NCBI GenBank assembly: GCA_022510615.1
Contig: JAFLTC010000013.1
Span: forward strand, 1 to 51,584
Source: Lachnospiraceae bacterium
Lineage (GTDB): Bacteria; Bacillota; Clostridia; Lachnospirales; Lachnospiraceae
Direction of reading: 5' to 3'
Length of the DNA stretch: 51,584 nt
In this document: in pieces, positions 50,873 to 51,584 of the stretch
Position numbering within the stretch: the stretch's first letter is position 1
Layout: each line of letters begins with the position of its first letter
Made by a program: the position numbers and the translations under genes
The notes under the pieces: model-generated
Databases searched by the model: none
Told to the model about the DNA's origin: nothing
The model's input: the letters and a program-made list of their open reading frames with translations, nothing else

Positions 50873-51584
50873 ATGTCAGTAAAAGTAGCGATTAATGGTT
50901 TTGGACGTATTGGACGTCTTGCATTCAGACAGATGTTTGGTGCAGAAGGTTATGAAGTTGTAGCAATTAACGATTTGACAAGCCCGGCGATGCTTGCTCA
51001 TCTGTTGAAGTACGACTCTTCCCAGGGTAAATATGAGAAAGCAGATACCGTTTCTGCCAGTGATGATTCCATTACAGTAGACGGAAAAGAAATTAAGATT
51101 TATGCTTTCCCGGATGCAAACAACTGCCCATGGGGTGAGTTAGGAGTAGATGTAGTATTAGAGTGCTCCGGATTCTATACATCCAAAGATAAAGCACAGG
51201 CTCATATCAATGCAGGTGCAAGAAAAGTCGTTATCTCTGCTCCGGCAGGAAATGACCTTCCTACTATTGTATATAACACAAACCACGAGACACTGAAAGC
51301 AAGCGATACAATTATTTCCGCTGCTTCCTGTACAACAAACTGTCTGGCTCCTATGGCAGATGCGTTGAATAAATATGCTCCTATCCAGTCCGGTATCATG
51401 GTTACTATCCATGCTTATACCGGTGACCAGATGACACTGGATGGACCTCAGAGAAAAGGTGATTTAAGAAGATCCCGTGCAGCAGCAGTAAACATTGTTC
51501 CGAACAGCACCGGTGCAGCAAAGGCTATCGGCCTTGTTATTCCGGAACTGAATGGTAAACTGATTGGTTCCGCACAGCGTGTAC
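50873..51584 (+). CDS. gap: Glyceraldehyde-3-phosphate dehydrogenase, cut at the right edge
   Basis: The first 237 codons of a type I GAPDH, which oxidises glyceraldehyde-3-phosphate to 1,3-bisphosphoglycerate with NAD+ in glycolysis. Seen: the Rossmann start [38 protein letters not shown], the catalytic Cys in [12 protein letters not shown], the His in TIHAYTGDQ, and [20 protein letters not shown]. The frame runs open to the last base; about 100 residues are missing beyond the window. The strong AGGAGG site and a low use of rare codons fit a highly expressed gene. Confidence 0.97.
   Translation, partial: MSVKVAINGFGRIGRLAFRQMFGAEGYEVVAINDLTSPAMLAHLLKYDSSQGKYEKADTVSASDDSITVDGKEIKIYAFPDANNCPWGELGVDVVLECSGFYTSKDKAQAHINAGARKVVISAPAGNDLPTIVYNTNHETLKASDTIISAASCTTNCLAPMADALNKYAPIQSGIMVTIHAYTGDQMTLDGPQRKGDLRRSRAAAVNIVPNSTGAAKAIGLVIPELNGKLIGSAQRV

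Noticed and set aside
1-51584. CRISPR arrays, tRNA or rRNA genes, prophage or transposase genes
   Set aside because: Reading both strands by eye gave no regularly spaced repeats, tRNA or rRNA sequence, integrase or transposase; a covariance-model scan could still find a small RNA I missed.

Overview
The window looks like the chromosome of a spore-forming, low-to-mid G+C Gram-positive anaerobe of the Clostridia, most likely Lachnospiraceae. The evidence is the recN-spoIVB-spo0A block at the right, cdaA-cdaR, a teichoic-acid style ABC exporter with TagD, TarI and TarJ, strong GGAGG ribosome sites placed about 5 nt before the start, and consensus sigma-A promoters. There are no rRNA, tRNA, CRISPR, insertion-sequence or phage genes, and no gene-free stretch over 300 bases. 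The longest gap is 507-775 and holds a terminator, a promoter and a leader hairpin.

Left part (1-10.1 kb): a flavodoxin cut by the window edge; a secreted protein with leucine-rich, proline-rich and repeated CxxC modules; two unknown membrane proteins leading into the c-di-AMP pair cdaA-cdaR; leuA; and, convergent, a lone acyl-CoA carboxyltransferase.

Middle (10.2-38.2 kb): a large cell-surface polymer locus of at least eight transcription units, several divergent. Unit 1 is the TagGH exporter, TagD, a TagB/TagF-like transferase and an LCP ligase. Unit 2 is a PglE-like aminotransferase, an initiating phosphoglycosyl transferase and a Wzy/ligase-like membrane protein. Unit 3 is TarI, TarJ, a glycosyltransferase and a second TarI paralogue. 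Unit 4 (minus strand) is a KdsC-like phosphatase, a DRE-TIM aldolase fused to a DUF115-like domain, a KdsB-type CMP-ulosonate synthetase, a TagF-N/DUF115 chimera and GtrA. Unit 5 is a GtrB-like glycosyltransferase broken by a perfect 108-bp palindrome. Then come a GT2-GtrA fusion (minus), a GT2-LicD-LicD-GT2-GT4 run (plus), a second O-antigen-ligase-like protein (minus) and a PglF-like UDP-sugar 4,6-dehydratase (plus). Together these genes could make CDP-glycerol, CDP-ribitol, a CMP-activated ulosonic acid and a 4-amino-4,6-dideoxy sugar, and assemble and export a phosphate-containing wall polymer or capsule.

Right part (38.2-51.6 kb): a DUF2156 protein and typA (minus), a very large secreted Ig-like (BIG2) repeat protein, recN, spoIVB, spo0A, glgA, and gap (GAPDH) cut by the right edge.

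The two most unusual things are (a) a compact operon that seems to make and use a CMP-ulosonic acid in a Gram-positive, with an HMGL-type aldolase where a KdsA/NeuB synthase is expected, and (b) the palindrome at 27858-27965, which has the exact form of a 68-bp fold-back template-switch insertion and splits a glycosyltransferase into two ORFs sharing a TAATG stop/start. It may be a real recent mutation or an assembly artefact.
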